Assembly (NCBI GenBank): GCA_018401115.1
Contig: JAGYKX010000005.1
Span: 868,001 to 932,000 of the forward strand
Source: Flavobacteriaceae bacterium
GTDB taxonomy: Bacteria > Bacteroidota > Bacteroidia > Flavobacteriales > Flavobacteriaceae
Reading direction: 5' to 3'
DNA: 64,000 nucleotides
In this document: positions 24,629-32,795 of the stretch, in pieces
Numbering within the stretch: position 1 is the first letter of the stretch
How the letters are laid out: the number at the start of each line of letters is the position of its first letter
The notes under the pieces: model-generated
The model's database searches: none
The model's input: only the letters and a program-made list of their open reading frames with translations
Told to the model about the DNA's origin: nothing
Translations under genes and position numbers: made by a program

Positions 24629-26140
24629 ATGAATAAGAAGACGCTTTTAATGATTCTAGATGGTTGGGGGAAATCTCCAGACCCTAGTATCTCCGCCATT
24701 GATCAGGCCAATACGCCCTATATAGACCAATTGTATAAAGACTATCCAAACGCAAACCTCAGAACAGATGGAATGCATGTAGGATTGCCTGAAGGTCAAA
24801 TGGGAAATTCGGAAGTAGGACATATGAACTTAGGTGCTGGAAGAATTGTTTATCAGGATTTGGCTAAAATTAACTTAGCCATTAAAGAAAATAACCTCAA
24901 AGACCAAAAAGCGATCAAAAAAGCCTTTGCATTTGCCATAGAAAACAATAAGCCCATTCATTTTTTGGGCTTACTATCTGACGGGGGCGTTCACAGTCAT
25001 ACTAGTCATTTACGCAGTCTTATTTTAGCGGCTAAAAAGGCGGGTGTTCAGGAGAGTTATGTACATGCTTTTACAGATGGAAGAGATGTAGATCCTAAAA
25101 GTGGTAGCGCTTACACCAAAGCGCTTATAGATTTTTGCAAAGATACCCCAACCAAACTTGCGAGTCTAATAGGTAGGTATTACGCTATGGACAGAGATAA
25201 TAGATGGGAACGAGTAAAAAGAGCATATGATTTACTGGTTCACGGGGCTGGCACAAAAACAACTGATATGGTGGCTGCCATAGAATCGAGTTATGCAGCA
25301 GAAGTTACCGATGAATTCTTAGCACCAATTATCAATGAAAATGCAGGGCCAAACAGCACCATAAAAGAAGGTGACGTTGTCTTGTTTTTTAATTTTAGGA
25401 CAGATAGGGGTAGAGAACTTACCCAGGCCTTAAACCAACAAGACTTTCATGAGCAAAACATGAATGCACTAGATTTATACTATGTTACTATGACCAATTA
25501 CGACGCTTCTTTTAAAGACGTTCATGTCATTTTTGACAAGGATAATATTGTAGAAACTTTGGGCGAGGTAGTCGCTAATGCAGCTAAGAAGCAAATTAGG
25601 ATTGCAGAGACTGAAAAATACCCTCACGTCACCTTCTTCTTCAACGGCGGGAGAGAGACTCCTTTCGAAGGAGAAACGAGGTTATTATGCCCATCTCCTA
25701 AAGTAGCTACTTATGATTTACAACCAGAGATGAGTGCCTATGATATTAGAGACGCCATTGTTCCTGAATTAGAAAAGGCAAGTTCAGATTTTATTTGTTT
25801 AAATTTTGCCAATCCAGATATGGTAGGACATACTGGAAACATGCAAGCGGCCATAAAGGCATGTGAAGTAGTAGACAGCTGTGCGCAAACTGTGATTGAA
25901 GCAGCCAAAAAACAAGACTATTCTGTTTTGGTCATTGCAGATCATGGAAACTGTGATACCATGAGAAATCCTGATGGTTCACCAAATACTGCACACACCA
26001 CCAATCCAGTACCATTCATACTGGTGGACCAAGACATTAAAAAAGTATCTAATGGTGTTTTAGGAGACATTGCACCCACCATATTGGCGCTAATGGGTAT
26101 TCCACAACCCTCAGTTATGACAGGGAAAAGTCTTTTATAA
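24629..26140 (+). CDS. gpmI: 2,3-bisphosphoglycerate-independent phosphoglycerate mutase
   Basis: GpmI interconverts 3- and 2-phosphoglycerate using two Mn2+ ions and a phosphoserine intermediate. Asp11 (LMILDGWG) and Ser61 (GQMGNSEVGHMNLGAGR) are the metal ligand and nucleophile; the later metal motifs LNFANPDMVGHTG and VIADHGNCD are intact. The 503-aa length is standard. map follows after 21 bp. Confidence 0.97.
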   Translation: MNKKTLLMILDGWGKSPDPSISAIDQANTPYIDQLYKDYPNANLRTDGMHVGLPEGQMGNSEVGHMNLGAGRIVYQDLAKINLAIKENNLKDQKAIKKAFAFAIENNKPIHFLGLLSDGGVHSHTSHLRSLILAAKKAGVQESYVHAFTDGRDVDPKSGSAYTKALIDFCKDTPTKLASLIGRYYAMDRDNRWERVKRAYDLLVHGAGTKTTDMVAAIESSYAAEVTDEFLAPIINENAGPNSTIKEGDVVLFFNFRTDRGRELTQALNQQDFHEQNMNALDLYYVTMTNYDASFKDVHVIFDKDNIVETLGEVVANAAKKQIRIAETEKYPHVTFFFNGGRETPFEGETRLLCPSPKVATYDLQPEMSAYDIRDAIVPELEKASSDFICLNFANPDMVGHTGNMQAAIKACEVVDSCAQTVIEAAKKQDYSVLVIADHGNCDTMRNPDGSPNTAHTTNPVPFILVDQDIKKVSNGVLGDIAPTILALMGIPQPSVMTGKSLL

Positions 26141-26161
26141 CCATCATTTAAAACTGGAAGA

Positions 26162-26971
26162 ATGATCAAAATAAAAACAGCAGAAGAAATTGAACTCATG
26201 AGAGAGAGTGCCCTAATTGTTTCTAAAACATTGGGCATGTTAGCCAAAGAGGTTAAACCAGGAGTCAGTACTTTGACCTTAGATGCTTTGGCTGAAACTT
26301 TCATCAGAGACCACGGGGCTATTCCTGGCTTTTTAGGATTATACGATTTTCCAAATACGCTTTGTATGAGCCCTAATGCTCAAGTAGTGCATGGCATCCC
26401 TAATAGCAAGCCCTTGGAAGAAGGAGACATTATTTCCATTGACTGTGGTGCTTTAAAAAATGGTTTTTATGGAGACCACGCCTATACTTTTGAAGTAGGC
26501 AGTGTTTCTCCAGAAATTAAAAAATTATTGGAGGTGACTAAAGCTTCTTTATACAAAGGGATTGAAGCATTTAAGGTGGGTAATCGCGTTGGAGATGTAG
26601 GTTTTGCTATACAAGAGTTCACAGAGAAACACGGCTACGGTGTAGTCCGTGAATTGGTAGGACACGGACTTGGAACCAGTATGCATGAGGATCCAGAAAT
26701 GCCCAACTACGGAAGAAGGGGGAGGGGGAAAAAATTCATAGAGGGTATGGTTGTCGCTATTGAACCTATGACTAATATGGGTACCCATAAAATTAACCAA
26801 CTCAAAGATGGCTGGACCATCTTAACGGCAGACGGAAAACCCTCCGCACATTTCGAACACAATGTGGCCCTTGTCAATGGGAAACCTGAGTTACTTTCTA
26901 CCTTTGATTATGTTTATGAAGCTTTGGGCATTACATCTGATGAAGAAGCACCTTTTAGAGCTGCAAATTAG
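26162..26971 (+). CDS. map: Methionine aminopeptidase, type I
   Basis: MetAP removes the initiator methionine from nascent proteins. The pita-bread metal site is complete: VVHGIPN, DCGALKNGFYGDHAYTF (two aspartates), VGHGLGTSMHEDPE (His) and VVAIEPM (Glu), with the final Glu in HFEHNVAL. The 269-aa length fits type I enzymes. It follows gpmI by 21 bp. The 135 bp before the next gene hold no obvious feature. Confidence 0.96.
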   Translation: MIKIKTAEEIELMRESALIVSKTLGMLAKEVKPGVSTLTLDALAETFIRDHGAIPGFLGLYDFPNTLCMSPNAQVVHGIPNSKPLEEGDIISIDCGALKNGFYGDHAYTFEVGSVSPEIKKLLEVTKASLYKGIEAFKVGNRVGDVGFAIQEFTEKHGYGVVRELVGHGLGTSMHEDPEMPNYGRRGRGKKFIEGMVVAIEPMTNMGTHKINQLKDGWTILTADGKPSAHFEHNVALVNGKPELLSTFDYVYEALGITSDEEAPFRAAN

Positions 26972-27106
26972 AGCCGCTAAATAATCCATTTAAAAAAAAC
27001 CAAACCGATCAAGTTTGCATAGATAATTGAGGCGGCCGTACACAAAGTAGAAAGCCAGAATTAATTCAAAAACTTTGATGAAAAATAAGCTTAATAAAGC
27101 ACCCAG

Positions 27107-27883
27107 ATGAGTGGCACATTTTTTACCTGGATTCTCAATAAATTCCCAAGGCCTTTTTTAATAAAAGCCAGCTATTGGGCAAGACCTTTTTTGGCCTTCT
27201 ATCTTCGTGGAAAAAACATCACTGACCCTATCGATGAAAAATCTTATAAACGCTTTCTACCTTATGGTTATAGTGTCTCCAGACCAGGGGTTTTAGCCCC
27301 AGGAACTTTGTCACTGGAAAGACACAGGTTACTGTGGCTCTTTTTAAAAGCAGAAACCAATTTATTTACCATTGCTCAATCCGTTTTACATATGGCACCG
27401 GAGCAGGCGTTTTTCAAGCGTTTTAAAAAGCTAAAACACCTCAAGTACACTACTGCAGACCTCTACTCTCCCCTTGCTATGGTGAAAGCAGACATTTGTA
27501 ACTTACCTTTCAGGGATGGGGAATTTAATGTGGTACTATGTAACCATGTTTTAGAACATATAGAAGACCACCAAAAAGCACTTTCAGAACTCTATAGGGT
27601 TATGAAGCCTGGGGGTTGGGGAATCTTTCAAGTTCCACAGGATCTTAAAAGACCCACCACATTTGAAGACAATAGCATTAAAGACCCCAAAGAAAGGGCA
27701 GCTATTTTTGGTCAATACGACCATGTAAGGGTCTATGGGAAAGACTATGGTGACTTTTTAACTGCAGCAGGGTTTGAGTTCGAGGCAATAGACTATACTA
27801 AGGTATTGGGTCCAGAGAAAATAGCCCAATACGGACTTGCAGCAGGAGAGCTTATTCCGCTTGTTCGTAAACCACTTGTTTAA
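27107..27883 (+). CDS. Class I SAM-dependent methyltransferase
   Basis: The 258-residue protein has a methyltransferase core in its second half: LHMAPEQAFFKRFKKLKHL (motif I region, without a clear GxGxG), TADLYSPLAMVKADICNLPF, and LCNHVLEHIEDHQKALSELYRVMKPGG, the usual motif IV-VI run. The N-terminal 100 residues (YWARPFLAFYLRG, SRPGVLAPGTLSLERH) are specific to a Bacteroidota subfamily. The substrate is unknown. The last 32 bp overlap the convergent apbE gene. Confidence 0.85.
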   Translation: MSGTFFTWILNKFPRPFLIKASYWARPFLAFYLRGKNITDPIDEKSYKRFLPYGYSVSRPGVLAPGTLSLERHRLLWLFLKAETNLFTIAQSVLHMAPEQAFFKRFKKLKHLKYTTADLYSPLAMVKADICNLPFRDGEFNVVLCNHVLEHIEDHQKALSELYRVMKPGGWGIFQVPQDLKRPTTFEDNSIKDPKERAAIFGQYDHVRVYGKDYGDFLTAAGFEFEAIDYTKVLGPEKIAQYGLAAGELIPLVRKPLV

Positions 27884-28871
27884 ATCCCTCACTCATATAT
27901 TGATCGAGAGCTCCCTCTGTATTTACATAGACCAAATAGACTTCAATATTCTCAAGAGTTGCCGCAAGGGCAATGGCCTTTTCATAACCCATAGCCATAA
28001 ATGCCGTGGCATAGCCATCTGCTAAAGCACAATTAGGTGCCAATACACTAGCGGCAAGTGTAGCACTGTTCTCTGAATAGCCTGTCAATGGGTTAATAGT
28101 ATGTACGAATTTTTCTCCCGTTTCAGGATCTACCCTAAATTTTCTATAATTCCCGGAAGAGGCCAGCGCCCTATCTTTTAACTGAACCAATACAATAGGA
28201 TTATTTCTGTCTTCATTTTTAGGATGGTCTATACCCACAAGCCATTGCTTTTCTTTGAGCGTATTACGGCCTTTAGCCACCAACTCGCCTCCCAATTCAA
28301 TGAGATAATTAGTCACACCCAAACGGTCTAAGATTAAGGCTATTCTATCTAAGGTATAGCCTTTGGCAATAGCATTGAAGTCAAAATAGATCGCTGGATC
28401 ACTTTTATTAATTTTTCCAGAGGGCAACAAGGATACCTTAGAAAACCCCACATAGGTCATGAGGCTGTCTACACGATTGGAAGTCATTTCCAAAGCCTTC
28501 TCTGGACCAAAACCCCAAGCGTTCACCAACTGACCTACAGTAGGATCAAAATACCCACCACTAGATTTATAAACCAACTCAGATAGATCAAACACCTGTC
28601 TAAACATAGGCTCTACCACCACTGAAGTGTCTCCACGATTTATTTTAGAAATGTCTGAATCTGGCCAATAAGTAGACATGGACTGGTTCACTACTTGAAT
28701 CAATGAGTCCATAGCAGCACTAGTGAGTAAGGGGGTTTTACTGATATAACTTATACCGTAAGTAGTCCCTAATGCGTCTCCACGCAATATTTGCTTTTCA
28801 GGGGTCTTTGGACCGCTATTACAAGCAGCAAATAATAAAAAAATTCCTAATAACACACTACTATTTCTCAT
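27852..28871 (-). CDS. apbE: FAD:protein FMN transferase (ApbE), lipoprotein
   Basis: ApbE covalently attaches FMN through a phosphoester bond to threonines in NqrB, NqrC and related proteins. The signal ends with a lipobox (LLFAAC, Cys17), so it is an outer-membrane or periplasmic lipoprotein. Conserved parts include GDALGTTYGISY near residue 32, FDFNAIAKGYTLDRIA near 160, LIELGGELVAKG near 188 and the C-terminal HTINPLTGYSENSATLAASVLAPNCALADGYAT region, which forms the FAD/Mg site. It closes the nqr gene group, as expected for its targets. The 5' end overlaps the upstream 122-aa gene by 11 bp. Confidence 0.95.
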   Translation of the reverse strand: MRNSSVLLGIFLLFAACNSGPKTPEKQILRGDALGTTYGISYISKTPLLTSAAMDSLIQVVNQSMSTYWPDSDISKINRGDTSVVVEPMFRQVFDLSELVYKSSGGYFDPTVGQLVNAWGFGPEKALEMTSNRVDSLMTYVGFSKVSLLPSGKINKSDPAIYFDFNAIAKGYTLDRIALILDRLGVTNYLIELGGELVAKGRNTLKEKQWLVGIDHPKNEDRNNPIVLVQLKDRALASSGNYRKFRVDPETGEKFVHTINPLTGYSENSATLAASVLAPNCALADGYATAFMAMGYEKAIALAATLENIEVYLVYVNTEGALDQYMSEGFKQVVYEQAE

Positions 28872-29229
28872 CAGATACTGGAATTAGGCCCGCATATGTA
28901 ACCGTATAAGGGGCGTTTAAATACAAAGGTAAACTAGGGTCTTCTATATTGTGCAATCCTACCCCTGCATAATAAGTGTTAGCTTCAAATTTGTCTGCAT
29001 GCCGTTTCATTTTAGTAGCGGTCTCTGCATCCATTTCATGAGGATTGTCTGGATACACCACTGCACGAACCAAAATAAAATGAAGTATTTTGTCTTTCAA
29101 ACACACAAATTGAGGATGTTTCTTCAATTCACTATTAACAGCCATGAATTCATAGCCATCTTCTTCTAGTGACTTACCCACGATATTCATGGCTAAGTTG
29201 TGGCGTTCTTGTGGAGTTAATGGAGTCAT
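28861..29229 (-). CDS. Conserved Nqr-linked protein of unknown function
   Basis: The 122-residue protein has no signal peptide or membrane helix. It has conserved-looking segments ERHNLAMNIVGKSLEEDGYEFM, FVCLKDKILHFILVRAVVYPDNPHEM and ANTYYAGVGLHNI. In databases such proteins are, as I recall, often misnamed 'NqrF' because of their place. It bears no Fe-S or FAD site. It lies between nqrF and apbE, overlapping apbE by 11 bp, so a role in Nqr assembly or flavinylation is plausible but unproven. Confidence 0.75.
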   Translation of the reverse strand: MTPLTPQERHNLAMNIVGKSLEEDGYEFMAVNSELKKHPQFVCLKDKILHFILVRAVVYPDNPHEMDAETATKMKRHADKFEANTYYAGVGLHNIEDPSLPLYLNAPYTVTYAGLIPVSDEK

Positions 29230-29248
29230 ATAGGAGTGTTTAGGGTAT

Positions 29249-29270
29249 AAAAAACCGATACGAGTATCGG
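29249..29270 (-). terminator. Intrinsic terminator between nqrF and the 122-aa gene
   Basis: Inverted repeat CCGATAC/GTATCGG (29255-29261 with 29264-29270) followed on the minus strand by six T (29254-29249). It lies just after the nqrF stop and before the last two genes of the group, for which no TAnnTTTG element is seen. Confidence 0.75.
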
Positions 29271-29283
29271 CTTTTTAAGATGT

Positions 29284-30591
29284 TTACCCTCCAAAATCAT
29301 CAAAACGAATATGCTCGTCTGGGATACCAAAGTCTTCTCCCATTTTTTGAACCGCTTGGTTCATTAGTGGGGGTCCACAGAAGTACAATTCAATATCTTC
29401 TGGAGATTCGTGTTTACTTAAGTACTGGTCAATCACGCAATTGTGAATAAAACCAACAAAACCGTCTCCTTGAGCGTCTACATCTTCTTTTACTTTCCAA
29501 TTGTCTTCTGGCATAGGCTCTGAAAGTGCCATATAGAATTTAAAGTTTGGAAATTCTGCCTCTAATTTCTTAAAGTGATCTATATAGAATAATTCTCTCT
29601 TAGAACGACCTCCATACCAGTAAGTCACTTTTCTATTAGTCTTTAATGTTTTGAATAAGTGGTATAAGTGCGAACGCATAGGCGCCATTCCAGCTCCACC
29701 ACCTACATAAAGCATCTCAGAATCTGATTCATTAATGAAGAATTCACCGTAAGGTCCTGAAATTATCACGTCATCTCCAGGCTTTAAACTAAAAATATAA
29801 GATGAAGCTACTCCAGGATTTACGTCCATCCATCCGTTTTTTGCCCTATCCCATGGCGGGGTAGCTATACGAACATTCAACATAATCTCTCTTCCCTCTG
29901 CTGGGAAGGAAGCCATTGAGTAAGCTCTTTCTACTAACTCGGGGTTTTTCATGACTAGTGGCCACAAGTTAAACTTATCCCACTCGGCTTGAAATTTATC
30001 TGGAGTCTCGTGCTCTTCAGGATGTGCCGTAATGTCTATGTCTTCATATTTTACCTCACAAGCAGGAATTTCAATCTGAATATAGCCTCCAGCTTTGTAG
30101 TTCATGTCTTCTGGGATCTCTACCACAAATTCTTTAATAAAAGAAGCCACATTGTAGTTTCTAACTACTTTACCTGGCCATTTTTTAATCCCAAAAACTT
30201 CTTCTGGAATAGTAATATCCATATCTTGTTTCACCTTCACTTGGCAAGCCAAACGAGCTCCAGCATTGAGTTCTCTTTTTGAGAAATGAGGTGTCTCAGT
30301 AGGAAGGGCTTCTCCCCCTCCAGAATTCACATGACATTCACATTGAATACAAGTACCTCCACCTCCACAAGCAGATGGTAAGAACACTTTCTGGTTACCT
30401 AATGTAGATAACAAAGTACCCCCTGAGGCCACTTCAATCTTCTTTTCACCATTAATGGTGATCGTTACTGGACCAGACGGAGATAATTTTTCTTTGGTAA
30501 ACAACAATACACTAACCAAAAGCAATAAGAGTACTAAAAAAGCAATTACAGTAATGGTAATGGTTCCTATGGTAGAAGTCGCTAATATCAT
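29284..30591 (-). CDS. nqrF: Na+-translocating NADH:quinone reductase subunit F
   Basis: NqrF is the NADH-oxidising entry subunit. An N-terminal membrane helix (about 10-32) is followed by a plant-type [2Fe-2S] ferredoxin domain with Cys75, 81, 84 and 116. A ferredoxin-reductase FAD/NADH domain follows, with RAYSMAS-type FAD motif (ERAYSMASFPAEG) and GGGAGMAPMRSHLYHL. The C-terminal CGPPLMNQAV and FDDFGG are typical. Electrons pass from NADH through FAD and the cluster toward NqrC/NqrB. The 435-aa length is slightly above the Vibrio protein. Confidence 0.97.
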   Translation of the reverse strand: MILATSTIGTITITVIAFLVLLLLLVSVLLFTKEKLSPSGPVTITINGEKKIEVASGGTLLSTLGNQKVFLPSACGGGGTCIQCECHVNSGGGEALPTETPHFSKRELNAGARLACQVKVKQDMDITIPEEVFGIKKWPGKVVRNYNVASFIKEFVVEIPEDMNYKAGGYIQIEIPACEVKYEDIDITAHPEEHETPDKFQAEWDKFNLWPLVMKNPELVERAYSMASFPAEGREIMLNVRIATPPWDRAKNGWMDVNPGVASSYIFSLKPGDDVIISGPYGEFFINESDSEMLYVGGGAGMAPMRSHLYHLFKTLKTNRKVTYWYGGRSKRELFYIDHFKKLEAEFPNFKFYMALSEPMPEDNWKVKEDVDAQGDGFVGFIHNCVIDQYLSKHESPEDIELYFCGPPLMNQAVQKMGEDFGIPDEHIRFDDFGG

Positions 30592-30593
30592 GC

Positions 30594-31370
30594 TTATTCG
30601 TTTATTTTGTTATCAGTAACAGGGCTGTCTTCCTGAACTGTTTCATTTTCTTTTTGGGTAATATCTTGCTGAGCGGCATCGGCCGTAAGGCCAGACATAT
30701 CTTGAGTAGGCGCTACAGCAACCACTTCTTCTTGTGGCGCAGCTTCATCTCCTCCAGTGAGCATTCCTCCGAAACTCATAAAACCAATGGCCATTAGACC
30801 CGTGATAATAAATGTGATTCCAAGACCTCTCAATGGAGCAGGTACGTTTGAATACCTGATTTTCTCTCTAATGGCAGCAATGGCTAAGATGGCTAAAAAC
30901 CATCCTATTCCAGAAGACAAGCCGTAGTTAAAGGCCAATCCAAGAGTTTGAATATCTCTGGATTGCATAAATAAAGAGCCTCCTAAAATGGCACAGTTTA
31001 CCGCAATTAGGGGCAAGAAAATCCCCAAAGAGTTGTATAGAGATGGACTGAATTTTTCTACTACTATCTCCACCAATTGAACCATAGTAGCTATGGTTGC
31101 GATGAATAATATAAAAGATAAAAAACTCAAATTATAATCCGCGTATTCAGGACCTAACCAGGCCAATGCACCGTCTCTTAATAGGTACTGATCCAATAGC
31201 CAGTTCAAAGGAACCGTTACGGCTAATACAAATATTACGGCTGCACCAAGTCCTACTGCTGTAGTCACTTTTTTGGAAACCGCTAGGTAAGAACACATTC
31301 CGAGGAATGTGGCAAATACCATATTGTCTATAAAGATGGACTTAAAAAATAATTCTATGTGTTCTAACAT
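30594..31370 (-). CDS. nqrE: Na+-NQR subunit E, with C-terminal extension
   Basis: NqrE is a six-helix membrane subunit that with NqrD binds a buried iron centre. The core (about 1-205) has the standard motifs FATFLGMCSYLAVSKK, FLPLIAVNCAILGG and the C-terminal-core ITFIITGLMAIGFMSFGG. After it comes an acidic, low-complexity tail of about 50 residues (GDEAAPQEEVVAVAP onward) that takes the length to 258 aa rather than about 200. The tail has no recognisable domain. The gene follows nqrD by 19 bp and is 2 bp before nqrF. Confidence 0.96.
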   Translation of the reverse strand: MLEHIELFFKSIFIDNMVFATFLGMCSYLAVSKKVTTAVGLGAAVIFVLAVTVPLNWLLDQYLLRDGALAWLGPEYADYNLSFLSFILFIATIATMVQLVEIVVEKFSPSLYNSLGIFLPLIAVNCAILGGSLFMQSRDIQTLGLAFNYGLSSGIGWFLAILAIAAIREKIRYSNVPAPLRGLGITFIITGLMAIGFMSFGGMLTGGDEAAPQEEVVAVAPTQDMSGLTADAAQQDITQKENETVQEDSPVTDNKINE

Positions 31371-31389
31371 GATCTAGTCTGTGTATTTG

Positions 31390-32037
31390 TTAGTTTTCTT
31401 CGATTAATGCAGGGTTTCTTGAACGTTGTACCCAAATAATAAGTCCTACAACGATGAGGGCCATTGGAGATAATAACATAAAACCGTTGTTCTCATATCC
31501 AAATGCGTATAATCCTGTTTTTTCAATAGGATCTCCCAATACTTTTATTCCCAATAGTGTTCCTGAACCCAAAAGTTCTCTGAAAAATCCAATGACTACA
31601 AGAATAAATCCGTAACCCGCAGCGTTTCCTATACCGTCCAAAAAAGATCTTTTGGGACCGTTTGCCAAAGCGAATGCTTCAAAACGTCCCATAATAATAC
31701 AATTCGTAATAATCAATCCAACGAATACCGAGAGTGTTTTACTCAGTTCATAAGCAAAAGCCTTTAGTACTTGATCTACCACAATTACAAGGGTAGCTAC
31801 TACGACCAATTGAACAATAATTCTGATTTTAGATGGAATAATGTTTCTCATTAATGAGATCACTACGTTCCCCATTCCCATCACAAACAGCACCGATACG
31901 GCCATTACGATGGACGCTTCTAATTCTGCGGTGATAGCCAAAGCAGAGCAAATTCCAAGAACCTGAATAGTGATTGGGTTGTTGTCTGCTAGTGGATCTA
32001 AAATTAAAGCGGCGTCTTTTTTTGAAAGAATTCCCAT
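31390..32037 (-). CDS. nqrD: Na+-NQR subunit D
   Basis: NqrD is the six-helix partner of NqrE, with which it forms an inverted pseudo-symmetric pair holding an iron site. The conserved motifs NPITIQVLGICSALAIT (about 19-35), VFVGLIITNCIIMGRFEAFA and NGPKRSFLDGIGNAAGYG are present. The 215-aa length is normal. It is tightly packed between nqrC (6 bp) and nqrE. Confidence 0.97.
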   Translation of the reverse strand: MGILSKKDAALILDPLADNNPITIQVLGICSALAITAELEASIVMAVSVLFVMGMGNVVISLMRNIIPSKIRIIVQLVVVATLVIVVDQVLKAFAYELSKTLSVFVGLIITNCIIMGRFEAFALANGPKRSFLDGIGNAAGYGFILVVIGFFRELLGSGTLLGIKVLGDPIEKTGLYAFGYENNGFMLLSPMALIVVGLIIWVQRSRNPALIEEN

Positions 32038-32043
32038 GTTTTA

Positions 32044-32793
32044 TTAATTAGAAGCTATGGTTTGTAAAAAAGGTTTGTAAAGCGAAATACTTTTTTTGAT
32101 CATGGCAGAAACACCATCACCCGTAATAGTCGCTCCAGCAAGAGCGTCTACCTCGTTGTCGTCTTTAGTTTCATTGGTAGGGTCATTGTTTCCTTTGGCC
32201 ACTGTAATACCCACATAATTGTCGTTATTTAGGATAGACTCTCCAATAAAATCATCCATAAAGTAACGCTGCTTAATATTAGCTCCCAATCCAGGAGTTT
32301 CTCCTTTATGGTCAAAGTAAACGCCTTGAACAATCATATTCTTGTCCACCGCGACAAAGCCCCAGATAGCGTCCCAAAGCCCTTTACCCCTCATGGGAAT
32401 AATGTAAAACTCCTTATTGTCTTTTTCGCCAATAAAAACAGGTAACTTTCTTGTTTTACCTGCCTTTGCATTGGTTTCTTCTTTTTTGAGGTCAATCAGG
32501 TATGCAGCGTCATTGGAAGTAACCTTATCTCCTTCTAACACCAACTGTTCCTTAATGTAAGTATTAAAAGCCTCTGCCACTTTATCAGTACCAATAAAAG
32601 AGACAGATCCAGCACCTTCATTCTCATTGACACCCATCGCATATAGAATGTTTTGCTGTTTTTCTAAACGCTCATTTTCACTGATTTTGGCGCTTAGCGC
32701 CGATGCCATAAAGGCCAATAATGCCCCTACAATTACTACCATCACAGCAGCAAAAGCAATCGTATATGTATTTTTCTCTGTGTTTATAGCCAT
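32044..32793 (-). CDS. nqrC: Na+-NQR subunit C (covalent flavoprotein)
   Basis: NqrC carries a covalently bound FMN on a periplasmic domain anchored by one N-terminal helix (about 10-33). The flavinylation motif is DALAGATIT (216-224), with Thr224 as expected acceptor; the first S/T of the common D-x-x-S/T-G-A-T-x-T form is alanine. The upstream GKGLWDAIWGFVAVD and HKGETPGLGANI segments are the conserved FMN-domain core. ApbE from the same gene group should attach the FMN. 249 aa, normal length. Confidence 0.97.
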   Translation of the reverse strand: MAINTEKNTYTIAFAAVMVVIVGALLAFMASALSAKISENERLEKQQNILYAMGVNENEGAGSVSFIGTDKVAEAFNTYIKEQLVLEGDKVTSNDAAYLIDLKKEETNAKAGKTRKLPVFIGEKDNKEFYIIPMRGKGLWDAIWGFVAVDKNMIVQGVYFDHKGETPGLGANIKQRYFMDDFIGESILNNDNYVGITVAKGNNDPTNETKDDNEVDALAGATITGDGVSAMIKKSISLYKPFLQTIASN

Positions 32794-32795
32794 GA

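Noticed and set aside
28861-29229. Second NqrF subunit
   Set aside because: No ferredoxin cysteines, FAD or NADH motifs; true nqrF is at 29284-30591.
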